Origin: Catenovulum maritimum
GTDB lineage: Bacteria > Pseudomonadota > Gammaproteobacteria > Enterobacterales > Alteromonadaceae
DNA length: 64,000 nucleotides
Assembly (NCBI RefSeq): GCF_001050375.1
Contig: NZ_KQ130484.1
Coordinates: 1-64,000, forward strand
Direction of reading: 5' to 3'
In this document: positions 17,971 through 26,742 of the stretch, piece after piece
Layout: each line of letters begins with the position of its first letter
Numbering within the stretch: position 1 is the stretch's first letter
Program-made: the position numbers and the translations under genes
Notes under the pieces: generated by a model
Told to the model about the DNA's origin: nothing
Database searches by the model: none
What the model saw: the letters and a program-made list of their open reading frames with translations, nothing else

Positions 17971-18510
17971 GTGAAATTAAAAAATTTTATCTTGTTGATT
18001 TGGTGTCTTAGCTTTTCTAGCTTGGCCTTAGCTGAAGATCAAGACAATGAAAAATCAATCCTCTTATTCCATTTATTTCAAAACTTAACTTGGTCTGATC
18101 ACTCGTCAGGGCAAATTAATAAAAAGTTTTGTGGTTTGGTACAAAACGAGCACTCCAGCGTGCACAAGCTTGCTCTGCGTCAACTTGTGTACACAGATGG
18201 CTATATTCTAAAATTCCATTTTTTTTATAACCAAGATGATCTAGACGAATTCGATACCGAATTTAAATGTGATCTATATTATTTTGATAATGTTTTTAGC
18301 AATCTAGTTATTGAACCCCTTTTAGCCAAAGCTAAAAGGCAAAATAAATTAACCATAGGTAATGGTGAGCAATTTATTACTCAAGGCGGTGCAATTTCTT
18401 TTGTATCTAAAGGTAAGTATTTATCTATATATATAAATCAATCCATGTTAGATACAAAACAATATGTCTTTAGCCGTCCATTTATTTCTAACAGTACAAT
18501 AGTAAATTAA
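17971..18510 (+). CDS. YfiR-like (DUF4154) periplasmic protein
   Basis: A 179-residue protein with a signal peptide (cleavage near ALA-ED, residue 22). The C-terminal signature NGEQFITQGGAISFVSKGKY followed by LSIYINQSML matches the YfiR/DUF4154 pattern, in which a GGxI-F strand precedes an F/Y-x-IN strand. YfiR of Pseudomonas is a redox-sensitive periplasmic repressor of the membrane diguanylate cyclase YfiN. Cys residues are present (residues 50 and 94 approx.) and could form a disulfide. Start is GTG. Only four bases separate it from the next gene, a membrane sensor with a degenerate kinase core, so the two probably work as a periplasmic sensor and its membrane partner. Confidence 0.75.
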   Translation: MKLKNFILLIWCLSFSSLALAEDQDNEKSILLFHLFQNLTWSDHSSGQINKKFCGLVQNEHSSVHKLALRQLVYTDGYILKFHFFYNQDDLDEFDTEFKCDLYYFDNVFSNLVIEPLLAKAKRQNKLTIGNGEQFITQGGAISFVSKGKYLSIYINQSMLDTKQYVFSRPFISNSTIVN

Positions 18511-18514
18511 GTTT

Positions 18515-20251
18515 ATGAAACCTTTAAATATTCCTGGATGGCTAATTATATTGATTTGCGTTGGCCTATCACTTGCTGGTAGCTATCAAACTTATCAAAC
18601 AGTTCATAAATTTGAAGAAAAGAATTGGATCAGTGCAGCTAAACCTGAAGTGGAGACCTTTACCCAACAAGTGAAGCAAGCATTAGATGCTAGAGTTAGT
18701 TTACTACAAGCTTTTGTGACTTATGCCTCTGTCATAGCTGAACCTAGTGAATTAGAAAGCTTAGTTGTTAGTACGGTTTTACAAAATCAAGCTTATAGCG
18801 AAGCTTCTCTAGGTCATTTTAAAATTGAAGATAATCGTTTAGCGCATATTTGGTCATATGGAACCGCTAGGATTTATCATCTAGATGAAAGTCTTAGATA
18901 TCAGTTATTAAGCCTGTTTCAAAAGAGCAAAACTAATTTAGGACAGCTCACTCTATCTCAAGCTGGTTCTGATGGTGAGATGCAAGACTACATGCTAGCG
19001 GGTATTACTCGATTAAACGACCAAGGTAGTTTTGATTTCTTTTTTACACGGATAGATTTGTCATTAATTCAAGTCGGTTTAAGCCGGTTTAGCCAACCAA
19101 ATAATTTATGGTTCGATATTCACTTAATGGAAAATCAGAGCAGTTTGTTAAATTGGCAGTTTGGAGCTAATCAGGTCAGCACACCTGATATTTCCTTTGA
19201 AGCTTCTTATTATGATTACCTATGGCAATTCAATATTAAGTTAAGTCGTGTTTATAAAATGGGACCTAACCATGCTAAGTCTCTTCGAGTAATAATGAGT
19301 AGTGTTATTATTAGTTTACTCATTGCTTTGTTGTTTAGCCTGATTACATGGCATAGATACTATTCGGTTAAACAGCTGAAACAAGTCTCAGACGACTTTG
19401 CTGAAACGAGTGAAGAGTTAGCTAGCGCACGTGCTAATTTTAAGAAAACAGCACGTTTTTCGATTTTAAGTGAGATTACACCAGGTTTAAGTTCAGAAGT
19501 CGCCCCTATGGTGAGTCAGTCGATAAAAGCAACGTCATCTTTAGAGGAAAGGGCGTTAAACTTTAAAGTGAAAATGACGGAAGGCAAAGTTACTAAATCC
19601 AATGTAAATACTTTTATTGATAATACCATCCAGCTTTCCAATATTGCGGCTGCAAATGTACTTAAGGCAGGGGAGTTAGCTTATAACTTAAATCAAATTA
19701 GTCGTGATTTAGCAGATGATAAAAAGCGGAAAGTAAATTTAAGTATACATGTTGATGAAGTTATTTCTGCGCTTAAAACTTTAAATAAGAATAAAAAAAT
19801 TAATTACATTGTGACCGTTCCGCAAGATTTAGAAATAGCGACATTTTCTGGGTCATTAACCCAGATACTTGTTTTAGCTATTTCTAATTCACTTGAGCAT
19901 GGCTTTAAAGCGAAAAGTGAGGGGACGGTTATGGTAGAAGCCTTTAAAGGCAAAGAAGCTGGTTCAGTTACGTTGAGAGTTGAAGATAATGGTAATGGCA
20001 TTGAAGCCGAATTACTCGAAGCGATTAGCCAGTCACTACCACATCCCAAATTGATTGGAGTGGGCTTGAGCTTGATGAATGAAGTGGTAACAGAAAAGTT
20101 AAAAGGCAGTGTTAAGTTAGAAAGCCGCCAAGGTAAATACACTCGGTTAACTTTTAATCTTGGATCTTTGGATAATAAAGAGAAAGCCAAGAAAGAGGAC
20201 AAGACCAAGAACGAAAGTAAGTCAGCTGAGCCATCATCAAAAGCTGATTAG
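18515..20251 (+). CDS. Membrane sensor kinase-like protein lacking the phospho-accepting His
   Basis: A 578-residue protein with membrane helices at residues about 8-24 and 257-280 enclosing a periplasmic sensor domain of about 230 residues. A coiled coil follows (SDDFAETSEELASARANFKK). The dimerisation segment reads ARFSILSEITPGLSSEVAPM, where active kinases of this type have G-x-AHE-IN-P; Ser327 replaces the His. The ATP-binding half keeps the N box (ISNSLEHGF), the G1 box (VEDNGNGIE) and a G2 box (GVGLSLMNEV), but lacks a clear F box. The tail is charged (KEKAKKEDKTKNESKSAE). It is translated right after the YfiR-like gene. It may act by nucleotide-dependent conformational switching rather than phosphotransfer; the function is unknown. 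Confidence 0.75.
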   Translation: MKPLNIPGWLIILICVGLSLAGSYQTYQTVHKFEEKNWISAAKPEVETFTQQVKQALDARVSLLQAFVTYASVIAEPSELESLVVSTVLQNQAYSEASLGHFKIEDNRLAHIWSYGTARIYHLDESLRYQLLSLFQKSKTNLGQLTLSQAGSDGEMQDYMLAGITRLNDQGSFDFFFTRIDLSLIQVGLSRFSQPNNLWFDIHLMENQSSLLNWQFGANQVSTPDISFEASYYDYLWQFNIKLSRVYKMGPNHAKSLRVIMSSVIISLLIALLFSLITWHRYYSVKQLKQVSDDFAETSEELASARANFKKTARFSILSEITPGLSSEVAPMVSQSIKATSSLEERALNFKVKMTEGKVTKSNVNTFIDNTIQLSNIAAANVLKAGELAYNLNQISRDLADDKKRKVNLSIHVDEVISALKTLNKNKKINYIVTVPQDLEIATFSGSLTQILVLAISNSLEHGFKAKSEGTVMVEAFKGKEAGSVTLRVEDNGNGIEAELLEAISQSLPHPKLIGVGLSLMNEVVTEKLKGSVKLESRQGKYTRLTFNLGSLDNKEKAKKEDKTKNESKSAEPSSKAD

Positions 20252-20831
20252 TTAGATTCTATGGTCGCTCTATATTGATTTAGCTCTATTGTAATAAAGT
20301 TAATAGGCGAGCCAGTCCAGTGAGGAGTCCAAGATTATATTTTTTATTTTGGAGTAAGTTGATTAATACATTAAGTCGCCGCTAACACTTGATACAGCTA
20401 CTTATACTATTTAGTTATTTTTTTAGCCATTTTTTAACTATAAATCTATTAGATCTTAAGCTTAAAAGCGAGTAGATTACTCGCCTAAAATTTATAACTT
20501 TAACTAGCCCGTAAATGTTTAGAAAATTATTTCCACATGTTTACAATAAGGGAATAAAATAACAATAAATAATAAAATCAATTTAAAAACAATAACTTAA
20601 AGTTAATTTCTAAATTTATTCATTTATTTTCAAAAATCTTTTCAACAAACTTATCCACAGCTTATGCGGTTTTTTAACTGTAGGCTTTTCATGCCTAAAA
20701 TTTACAGCCCACTTACACACAAAGTAAACGAGTTTATTTTAAACAAAAGCCTATAACCGCCACCTACGCTTACTCGCATCTTTAGGCAGATTGGGTATAA
20801 TATTTTTTTTTGCATAATAATAGGCATATTA
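20252..20831. other. AT-rich intergenic region upstream of polA
   Basis: A 580-base stretch without a convincing gene. It is strongly AT-rich from about 20500 to 20650 and contains one perfect DnaA-box sequence TTATCCACA (20651-20659). It also contains a TAGGC/GCCTA hairpin near 20681-20697 and a -10-like TATAAT at 20796-20801 preceded by TGGG, the likely polA promoter. Only one GATC is present, and no cluster of DnaA boxes, so it is not called as an origin. Confidence 0.5.
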
Positions 20832-23597
20832 ATGGCGACAATACCTGAAAACCCCCTGATTCTTGTTGATGGATCTTCTTATTTATTCAGAGCTTTTCAT
20901 TCGCCACCGCATTTAACAAACTCTAAAGGTGAACCAACCGGAGCTGTTTACGGTGTTGTTAATATGCTGCGCAGCTTAATCACGCGTTTCAATCCTACAC
21001 AGATGATCGTCATATTCGATGCTAAAGGTAAAACTTTCCGCAATGATATGTATGCTGAATATAAAGCTAACCGTCCACCAATGCCTGATGAATTAAGAGG
21101 TCAAATTGCGCCTTTACATAAAGTCATTAAAGCGCTTGGGTTACCGCTTATTTCGATTGAAGGGGTAGAAGCGGACGATGTTATTGGCACGATTGCAAAA
21201 AATGAAAGTGCTAAGGGGAGACATGTCCTAATCAGTACGGGCGATAAAGATATGGCTCAACTGGTTAATCCTCATGTTACCCTGATTAATACCATGACAG
21301 ATACAGTCTTGGATGTTGAAGGTGTTAAAGAAAAATTTGGTATTCCACCTGAGCTAATCATAGATTACTTAGCCTTAATGGGTGACAAGGTTGATAATAT
21401 CCCAGGTTTACCGGGTGTCGGTGAAAAAACCGCATTGGCTATGCTGCAGGGTATTGGCAGTATAGAGCAGCTATATCAAGATCCACAAAAAGTTTTAGAG
21501 CTCTCTTTCCGAGGTTCTAAAACTATGCCGCAAAAATTGATTGATAATAAAGACAAAGCCGAGCTTTCTTATCAGCTTGCTACGATAAAAACAGACGTAG
21601 AGATTGCCTTATCAGGTGACGAATTTAGTATTTCCGCTCCTGACTACAAGTTACTAGCAGAACTATACACAGAACTAGAATTTAAACGTTGGCTTGCTGA
21701 AGTGATAAAGCAAGGTGATTCTGCACCAGAAAATAAACTAGATGAAACCGCTGAAACAATAAACCCAGAAGCGGCTGATAAGGTTGAAAAGGAATACACT
21801 TGTATTTTAGACCAAGCTGAGTTTGAAGCTTGGTTAAAACAACTGAATGCAGCAGAATTAATTGCTTTTGATACAGAAACGACTTCTCTCGATTACATGA
21901 AAGCTGAGATCGTTGGGGTTTCGTTTGCTATTGAAGAAAATAAAGCAGCCTATGTCCCTGTTGCGCATGATTATCCTGATGCACCTAAGCAATTAGACAG
22001 AGATTGGGTATTAGCCAAGCTTAAACCACTGCTAGAAGATCCAAACAAAGCAATCGTTGGTCAAAATTTAAAATATGATAAGCATGTATTATTTAACTAC
22101 GATATTAACCTAACAGGTATCAAGCATGACTCTATGCTGGAGTCTTATGTATTGAGTAGTGTAGGCACTCGCCACGATATGGACAGCTTAGCGCTTAAAT
22201 ACCTAGGCCATAAAAATATTTCATTTGAAGAAATTGCAGGTAAAGGCTCAAAGCAGCTAACCTTTAATCAAATCCCATTGGAAACAGCGGCACCGTATGC
22301 AGCAGAAGACGCCGACATTACGCTACAGCTACATAATACCTTGTGGGAAAAATTATCTACTAGCGATGATTTAGTCAGTGTTTATCAAGATATTGAAGTG
22401 CCTTTAATTTCAGTCTTATCGAAAATAGAGCAAAACGGTGTATTAATTGATATTCACCAGCTATCACAACAGAGCCAAGATATATTAATTCGACTGTCAG
22501 AATTAGAAAATCAAGCTTACGAAATCGCTGGCGAAAAGTTTAACTTAAGCTCAACTAAACAGCTTCAAGCTATCTTGTTTGAAAAGCTCAATCACCCGAT
22601 TATAAAGAAGACGCCAAAAGGAGCACCTTCAACCGCTGAAGAAGTTTTACAAGAGTTAGCTCTCGATTATCCTTTGCCTAAAGTGATTATTGAATATAGA
22701 GGTTTAGCAAAGCTTAAATCGACTTATACGGATAAATTACCTTTAATGGTGAGCTCAAAAACGGGACGAGTTCATACCTCTTATCACCAAGCTGTCACCG
22801 CGACGGGGAGGTTGTCTTCTACGGATCCTAACCTGCAAAACATTCCGATTCGTAATGAGGAGGGGCGCAAAGTTCGTAAAGCTTTTATTGCGAATCAAGG
22901 TTATAAAATTTTAGCTGCCGATTATTCTCAAATTGAGTTAAGAATTATGGCGCATCTATCTAAAGATGAAGGTTTATTAAAAGCTTTCTCACAAGGGTTA
23001 GATATTCATAAGGCGACAGCAGCTGAAGTATTCGGGGTTGAATTAGACATGGTCACTTCGGACCAAAGACGAAGTGCTAAAGCAATTAACTTTGGTTTAA
23101 TCTATGGCATGTCTGCTTTTGGACTCGCTAAACAGCTTAATATTCCTCGAAATGAAGCTCAAAAGTATATGGATTTATATTTTGAGCGATATCCAGGCGT
23201 ACTCACCTACATGGAAGAAACGCGAGCGAATGCAGCTGAAGATGGTTATGTTGAAACCATAAAAGGCAGAAGGCTAAATCTACCTGATATTAAAGCTCGT
23301 AATGGTGCTGTGAGAAAAGCGGCCGAGCGTGCTGCTATTAACGCACCAATGCAAGGTACTGCGGCCGATATTATTAAATGCGCCATGTTGGATGTTGCTA
23401 AATGGATAGAAACTAAAACGGAAGGGCAAATTCAAATGATAATGCAAGTGCACGATGAATTAGTATTTGAGGTTAAAGCAGATTTTGCCGAGCAAGCAAG
23501 CAAGGAAATTTGTCAAATAATGCAAAACTCAGTGGAATTATCTGTGCCATTGCTAGTCGAAGCTGGTATTGGCGATAATTGGGAAGAAGCGCACTAG
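20832..23597 (+). CDS. polA: DNA polymerase I
   Basis: PolA fills gaps and removes RNA primers. The 921-residue length matches the three-domain enzyme. The 5'-nuclease (residues 1-300) contains [13 protein letters not shown] and [19 protein letters not shown]. The 3'-5' exonuclease (about 325-515) keeps the FDTETTSLD Asp/Glu pair and appears proofreading-competent. The polymerase domain shows the A motif [13 protein letters not shown], the B motif [20 protein letters not shown] and the C motif QVHDELVFE. It is monocistronic, with a promoter-like TATAAT 31 bases upstream of the ATG. Confidence 0.98.
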   Translation: MATIPENPLILVDGSSYLFRAFHSPPHLTNSKGEPTGAVYGVVNMLRSLITRFNPTQMIVIFDAKGKTFRNDMYAEYKANRPPMPDELRGQIAPLHKVIKALGLPLISIEGVEADDVIGTIAKNESAKGRHVLISTGDKDMAQLVNPHVTLINTMTDTVLDVEGVKEKFGIPPELIIDYLALMGDKVDNIPGLPGVGEKTALAMLQGIGSIEQLYQDPQKVLELSFRGSKTMPQKLIDNKDKAELSYQLATIKTDVEIALSGDEFSISAPDYKLLAELYTELEFKRWLAEVIKQGDSAPENKLDETAETINPEAADKVEKEYTCILDQAEFEAWLKQLNAAELIAFDTETTSLDYMKAEIVGVSFAIEENKAAYVPVAHDYPDAPKQLDRDWVLAKLKPLLEDPNKAIVGQNLKYDKHVLFNYDINLTGIKHDSMLESYVLSSVGTRHDMDSLALKYLGHKNISFEEIAGKGSKQLTFNQIPLETAAPYAAEDADITLQLHNTLWEKLSTSDDLVSVYQDIEVPLISVLSKIEQNGVLIDIHQLSQQSQDILIRLSELENQAYEIAGEKFNLSSTKQLQAILFEKLNHPIIKKTPKGAPSTAEEVLQELALDYPLPKVIIEYRGLAKLKSTYTDKLPLMVSSKTGRVHTSYHQAVTATGRLSSTDPNLQNIPIRNEEGRKVRKAFIANQGYKILAADYSQIELRIMAHLSKDEGLLKAFSQGLDIHKATAAEVFGVELDMVTSDQRRSAKAINFGLIYGMSAFGLAKQLNIPRNEAQKYMDLYFERYPGVLTYMEETRANAAEDGYVETIKGRRLNLPDIKARNGAVRKAAERAAINAPMQGTAADIIKCAMLDVAKWIETKTEGQIQMIMQVHDELVFEVKADFAEQASKEICQIMQNSVELSVPLLVEAGIGDNWEEAH

Positions 23598-23802
23598 AGC
23601 TTGTTTATCTTTGTTTGTAATTTGAACTATTTCGAATAACTTTCGCATAATATACCCAGCCGATAGGTTGGGTATATTACTCGCTGAGATTGTGCGTCGG
23701 CACGCACAATTTACAATATTTAAACATACACTTCTGCCCATCTGCTTCAGTTTAAGATAGACTGAAATTAGTTCACTATACTTAGGCTAAAATTAACTGT
23801 TA

Positions 23803-24189
23803 ATGAAAGCGGTTCGTTATCTTCATAAAGCCCCGTTTCGGGTCATTCGAATTAATCGACGTTCGAGTCGAATTAAATTTCGACGGACAATGCTAAGGCT
23901 TAAACTAGCCTTGTTGCAGGAAAAAGCTGAGACAAAAGAAATGCTCGCCATTTATCGCAGACATGCCAGTGGGCAGGCGACTAAAGAAGAGCTGGCGATA
24001 GCGAACGAACAATTTTTAGATGTTTTAAAGGGGATAGGTTTAGGTATATTTGCTGTGTTGCCTTTTGCACCTATTACTATTCCTATTTTAGTTAAATTAG
24101 CTCGCATGGTTGGTGTTGATATCATACCAAGTGCTTTTATCACTAAAGAAACAAAAGGTAGGAGAAAAAAAGATGAAAAACCTGAGTAA
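23803..24189 (+). CDS. Small LETM1-like protein
   Basis: A 128-residue protein. Its N-terminus is very basic (residues 1-35 hold more than ten Arg/Lys). Residues 55-115 resemble the LETM1 core: AIYRRHASGQATKEELAIAN, then FLDVLKGIGLGIFAVLPFAP with ITIPILVKLARMVGVDIIPSAF, including the membrane helix with its conserved Pro residues. LETM1 proteins act in mitochondrial cation/proton exchange; bacterial short versions are uncharacterised, so only the family is claimed. The 3' end overlaps the start of the DUF3016 gene by 17 bases, indicating a two-gene operon. Confidence 0.7.
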   Translation: MKAVRYLHKAPFRVIRINRRSSRIKFRRTMLRLKLALLQEKAETKEMLAIYRRHASGQATKEELAIANEQFLDVLKGIGLGIFAVLPFAPITIPILVKLARMVGVDIIPSAFITKETKGRRKKDEKPE

Positions 24190-24676
24190 AAGTATCGTTA
24201 GCGTTTTACTACTTTTAAGTTCTGCTAACTTATTTGCTGCCAAACTTAGTCTTAAGTGGCAAAATCCTGAAGATTATATTGATGTAAAGGCTAGCCTTTA
24301 TGAGTCAGATGAGGATTTTCAGAGTTACACATTCGAGCAATTTGAAACCTTTCTAAATCGCTTAGCTCAAAAATTACCAGATGATCAAACTTTAAAGCTG
24401 ACTGTTACCGACTTAGACTTAGCCGGCGAAGTTAGACTGAGAACTGGCCCCTTATCTGATATGAGGGTGATTAAAACGCCTTATATCCCAAGAATTAAGT
24501 TTAACTATGAATTAATTGGTTCGGATAAGCGAGTGATCCAATCCGGTGAAGAATACCTTAAAAATATGGCAATGCATGATCAAGTTATTTTGCCGCCGAG
24601 TTTAGATAATTATAAATATGAGTTTTCTATGTTGAATCGCTGGTTTAAGAAAACTTTTAAGACAGTAAAATCTTAG
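24173..24676 (+). CDS. DUF3016 periplasmic protein
   Basis: A 167-residue protein with a signal peptide (MKNLSKSIVSVLLLLSSANLFA). The mature part begins AKLSLKWQNPEDYIDVKAS and contains LKLTVTDLDLAGEVRLRTGP, the typical core of DUF3016, in which W-x-P-x-(K/D)Y-x-D and T-D-x-D-LAG elements are conserved. Function is unknown. The start at 24173 has GGAG eight bases upstream and gives a proper signal peptide; upstream in-frame codons run through the LETM1-like gene. The overlap suggests translational coupling with that gene. Confidence 0.8.
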   Translation: MKNLSKSIVSVLLLLSSANLFAAKLSLKWQNPEDYIDVKASLYESDEDFQSYTFEQFETFLNRLAQKLPDDQTLKLTVTDLDLAGEVRLRTGPLSDMRVIKTPYIPRIKFNYELIGSDKRVIQSGEEYLKNMAMHDQVILPPSLDNYKYEFSMLNRWFKKTFKTVKS

Positions 24677-24750
24677 GCTCTAATATAATAGTAACGTATT
24701 TGTTATACATTTAAGCTTGTTTAGCTCAAATTTGGATTGTTAGGGACTTT

Positions 24751-25248
24751 ATGCCATTTACGCCATTTCATATGGGAACAGGGATTTTCATTAAAGCTAT
24801 TTTGCAAACTAGTTTTAGTTTAATGGTTTTTGGCTGGTCACAAATCGTTATGGATATCCAGCCTTTGCGGGTTTTGGTTCAGGGACATGGACACTTGCAT
24901 GGCTTCTCTCATACATTTGTCGGCGGGAGCCTTTTAGCTATTTTGGCGGCATTGTCGGGTAAATACTTATCAGAAGTGGGCTTACTCATCATAGGTATAT
25001 CAAAAAAGTCACAGCCTATAAAAATTTCATGGCGAGTTGCATTTTTAAGTGCTTTTGTTGGTTGTTATAGTCACGTTGTGCTCGATGGAATTATGCACGG
25101 AGATGTTCAGCCTTTTTATCCATTCAGCCTAATCAATCCTATGTTAAATTTAATTTCAGTGGTTAATTTACACAAATTTTGTATTTACACTGGCTTGTTC
25201 GGGGCTGGCATTTTTTACTTTATACTTTGGCGTAAGGCTAGGGTTTGA
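24751..25248 (+). CDS. Membrane-bound metal-dependent hydrolase-like protein (YdjM type)
   Basis: A 165-residue membrane protein starting MPFTPFHMGTGIFIKA. It has about four membrane segments and His-rich motifs typical of the YdjM/DUF4184-like group: HGHLHGFSHTFVGG (about residues 48-61) and CYSHVVLDGIMHGDVQPFYP (about 106-125). The His/Asp cluster suggests a membrane-embedded metal site, but no reaction is established for the family. It lies 74 bases after the DUF3016 gene and converges on the GST gene. Confidence 0.7.
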   Translation: MPFTPFHMGTGIFIKAILQTSFSLMVFGWSQIVMDIQPLRVLVQGHGHLHGFSHTFVGGSLLAILAALSGKYLSEVGLLIIGISKKSQPIKISWRVAFLSAFVGCYSHVVLDGIMHGDVQPFYPFSLINPMLNLISVVNLHKFCIYTGLFGAGIFYFILWRKARV

Positions 25249-25300
25249 GAAGTAAACATAGATGCACATGCTTACTCCTATTTTCATTTTAGTGAACTGA

Positions 25301-25966
25301 TTAAAAGCTTAACTCTGGCTGTGTGAGCACTTTTTTACCTTCAGGGGTTGCTCTTATATTGTTTAGGTAGTTAACCAAATTCGGAAAATCACCTAGTGCA
25401 TTTTGAGCGATTAAAATTCTATCTGTGTAATCTAATATAGGTACCAATAAAGCATCGGCTAGAGTAAATGTATCTCCGAGTAAAAATGGTTTTGAACCGA
25501 GCTGATTACTCATTATGGTTAGTGCATCTATCGCTGCAGGCATTTTTTGTTCAACTCTATCTAATCTTACACTGGCATTTTCGCCTTTAGGAAAAGCAAA
25601 CTCAATTAATACATCTCTTAAAATCGCTTTATCGATATAAATCGAAATAGCAGCACAAAGTTGATCGCATTTGGCTTGCTCGACTAGACCTTCTGGTTGT
25701 ATTTTTGGCGTTGAAGCTATGGCATCTAAATAGCGCAAAATAGGAGCTGTCTCATATAAAGTAATGTCATTATGTTTAATCACGGGAACTTTACCGAAGG
25801 GATGAAGTTTTAAATGAGCTTCACTTTTGAGTTTTATTTCCTCTTTATTAAATATCATTCCTGTCGTGTAGGGGATCTGTTTTTTCTCACAAACTAGCAT
25901 GACAGATCTGACGAAATTAGAAAAATTAGGCCCGAGGATTTCAATTGAATCTATGCTACTTGTCAT
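25301..25966 (-). CDS. Glutathione S-transferase family protein
   Basis: A 221-residue cytosolic GST. The N-terminal thioredoxin-like half (residues 8-85) has the GSH-binding cis-Pro motif GKVPVIKHNDITLYETAPIL. The helical C-terminal half contains FLLGDTFTLADALLVPIL, the conserved N-capping/hydrophobic-staple region. It conjugates or binds glutathione in detoxification; no substrate can be assigned. In the N-terminus, NFVRSVMLVCEKKQIPY places Ser/Val near the catalytic position, as in the bacterial beta/theta-like branches. Single-gene unit. Confidence 0.85.
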   Translation of the reverse strand: MTSSIDSIEILGPNFSNFVRSVMLVCEKKQIPYTTGMIFNKEEIKLKSEAHLKLHPFGKVPVIKHNDITLYETAPILRYLDAIASTPKIQPEGLVEQAKCDQLCAAISIYIDKAILRDVLIEFAFPKGENASVRLDRVEQKMPAAIDALTIMSNQLGSKPFLLGDTFTLADALLVPILDYTDRILIAQNALGDFPNLVNYLNNIRATPEGKKVLTQPELSF

Positions 25967-26058
25967 ATTTTGTATCCTTAAATTAGTATGTTTTTACAAC
26001 ACTGCCAATTTAAACTAGCCTAAAATATGTTCAAGATCATATTTCTTGGTACTTATTG

Positions 26059-26742
26059 CTAAATACCGTATTTGTAGCCGACACCATATACTGAGTGTAG
26101 TTTGTTTTCTGATGTTGGCAGTTGTTCTAATTTTTTTCTCAATTTTTTGATATGACTATCAATTGTGCGGTGGCTGACGATTCTGTCGTCAGAGTAGGCT
26201 GCATGCATTAGACTATCGCGAGAAAATATACGGTTCGGTTTAGCAACCATAGTGGCTAATAAGCCAAACTCGACAGCGGTGAGTTGAACTTCAACCTGAG
26301 CAAAGCTAACGCTTAACTGGTTTTCGTTTAAATGCCAGTGATGTGATGTTTCGTTATTTGTACTTGGCTGCACTCTTCTAAGAACTGCTTTGGCTCTGGC
26401 GCACACTTCCCGTGGACTATAGGGTTTACAAATGTAATCGTCAGCACCTAGTTCTAAGCCTAATAGCCTGTCAATTTCCTCAACACGGGCGGTTGTCATC
26501 ATGATAGGCACTTCTGATTGAGCGCGTATTGCTTTACACAGTGATAGACCGTCTTGACCAGGTAAGCCAAGATCTAAAATAATTAAGTCTACGTGATTCG
26601 AGCTAAAATAGCCCATTACTTGAGCACCATGGTGGATGAGTTCTACTTGATAACCCATTTGCTCAAAATATTTAGCCAGTACATTGGCTAGTTTGATTTC
26701 GTCTTCAACGATTAAAATTTTTGCTTGAGTAGTCACTGTCAT
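26059..26742 (-). CDS. baeR: OmpR-family response regulator, BaeR-like
   Basis: A 227-residue receiver plus winged-helix regulator. The receiver has the acidic pair (LIVEDE), phospho-accepting Asp in LIILDLGLPGQDGL, and the Lys in CKPYSPREV. The stretch EEIDRLLGLELGADDYICKP and the C-terminal HRTIDSHIKKLRKKLE and SVYGVGYKYGI closely follow E. coli BaeR, which responds to envelope stress and induces efflux genes such as mdtABC. No efflux genes adjoin it here, so targets are unknown. Its start overlaps the end of the kinase gene by 38 bases. Confidence 0.85.
   Translation of the reverse strand: MTVTTQAKILIVEDEIKLANVLAKYFEQMGYQVELIHHGAQVMGYFSSNHVDLIILDLGLPGQDGLSLCKAIRAQSEVPIMMTTARVEEIDRLLGLELGADDYICKPYSPREVCARAKAVLRRVQPSTNNETSHHWHLNENQLSVSFAQVEVQLTAVEFGLLATMVAKPNRIFSRDSLMHAAYSDDRIVSHRTIDSHIKKLRKKLEQLPTSENKLHSVYGVGYKYGI

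Noticed and set aside
20501-20720. Candidate replication origin upstream of polA
   Set aside because: Only one perfect DnaA box, a single GATC nearby and no origin-flanking genes (dnaA, mnmG); AT-richness alone is not enough.
24110-24172. Upstream start of the DUF3016 gene
   Set aside because: The extra codons read out of frame through the LETM1-like gene and hide a clear signal peptide start with GGAG at 24161.
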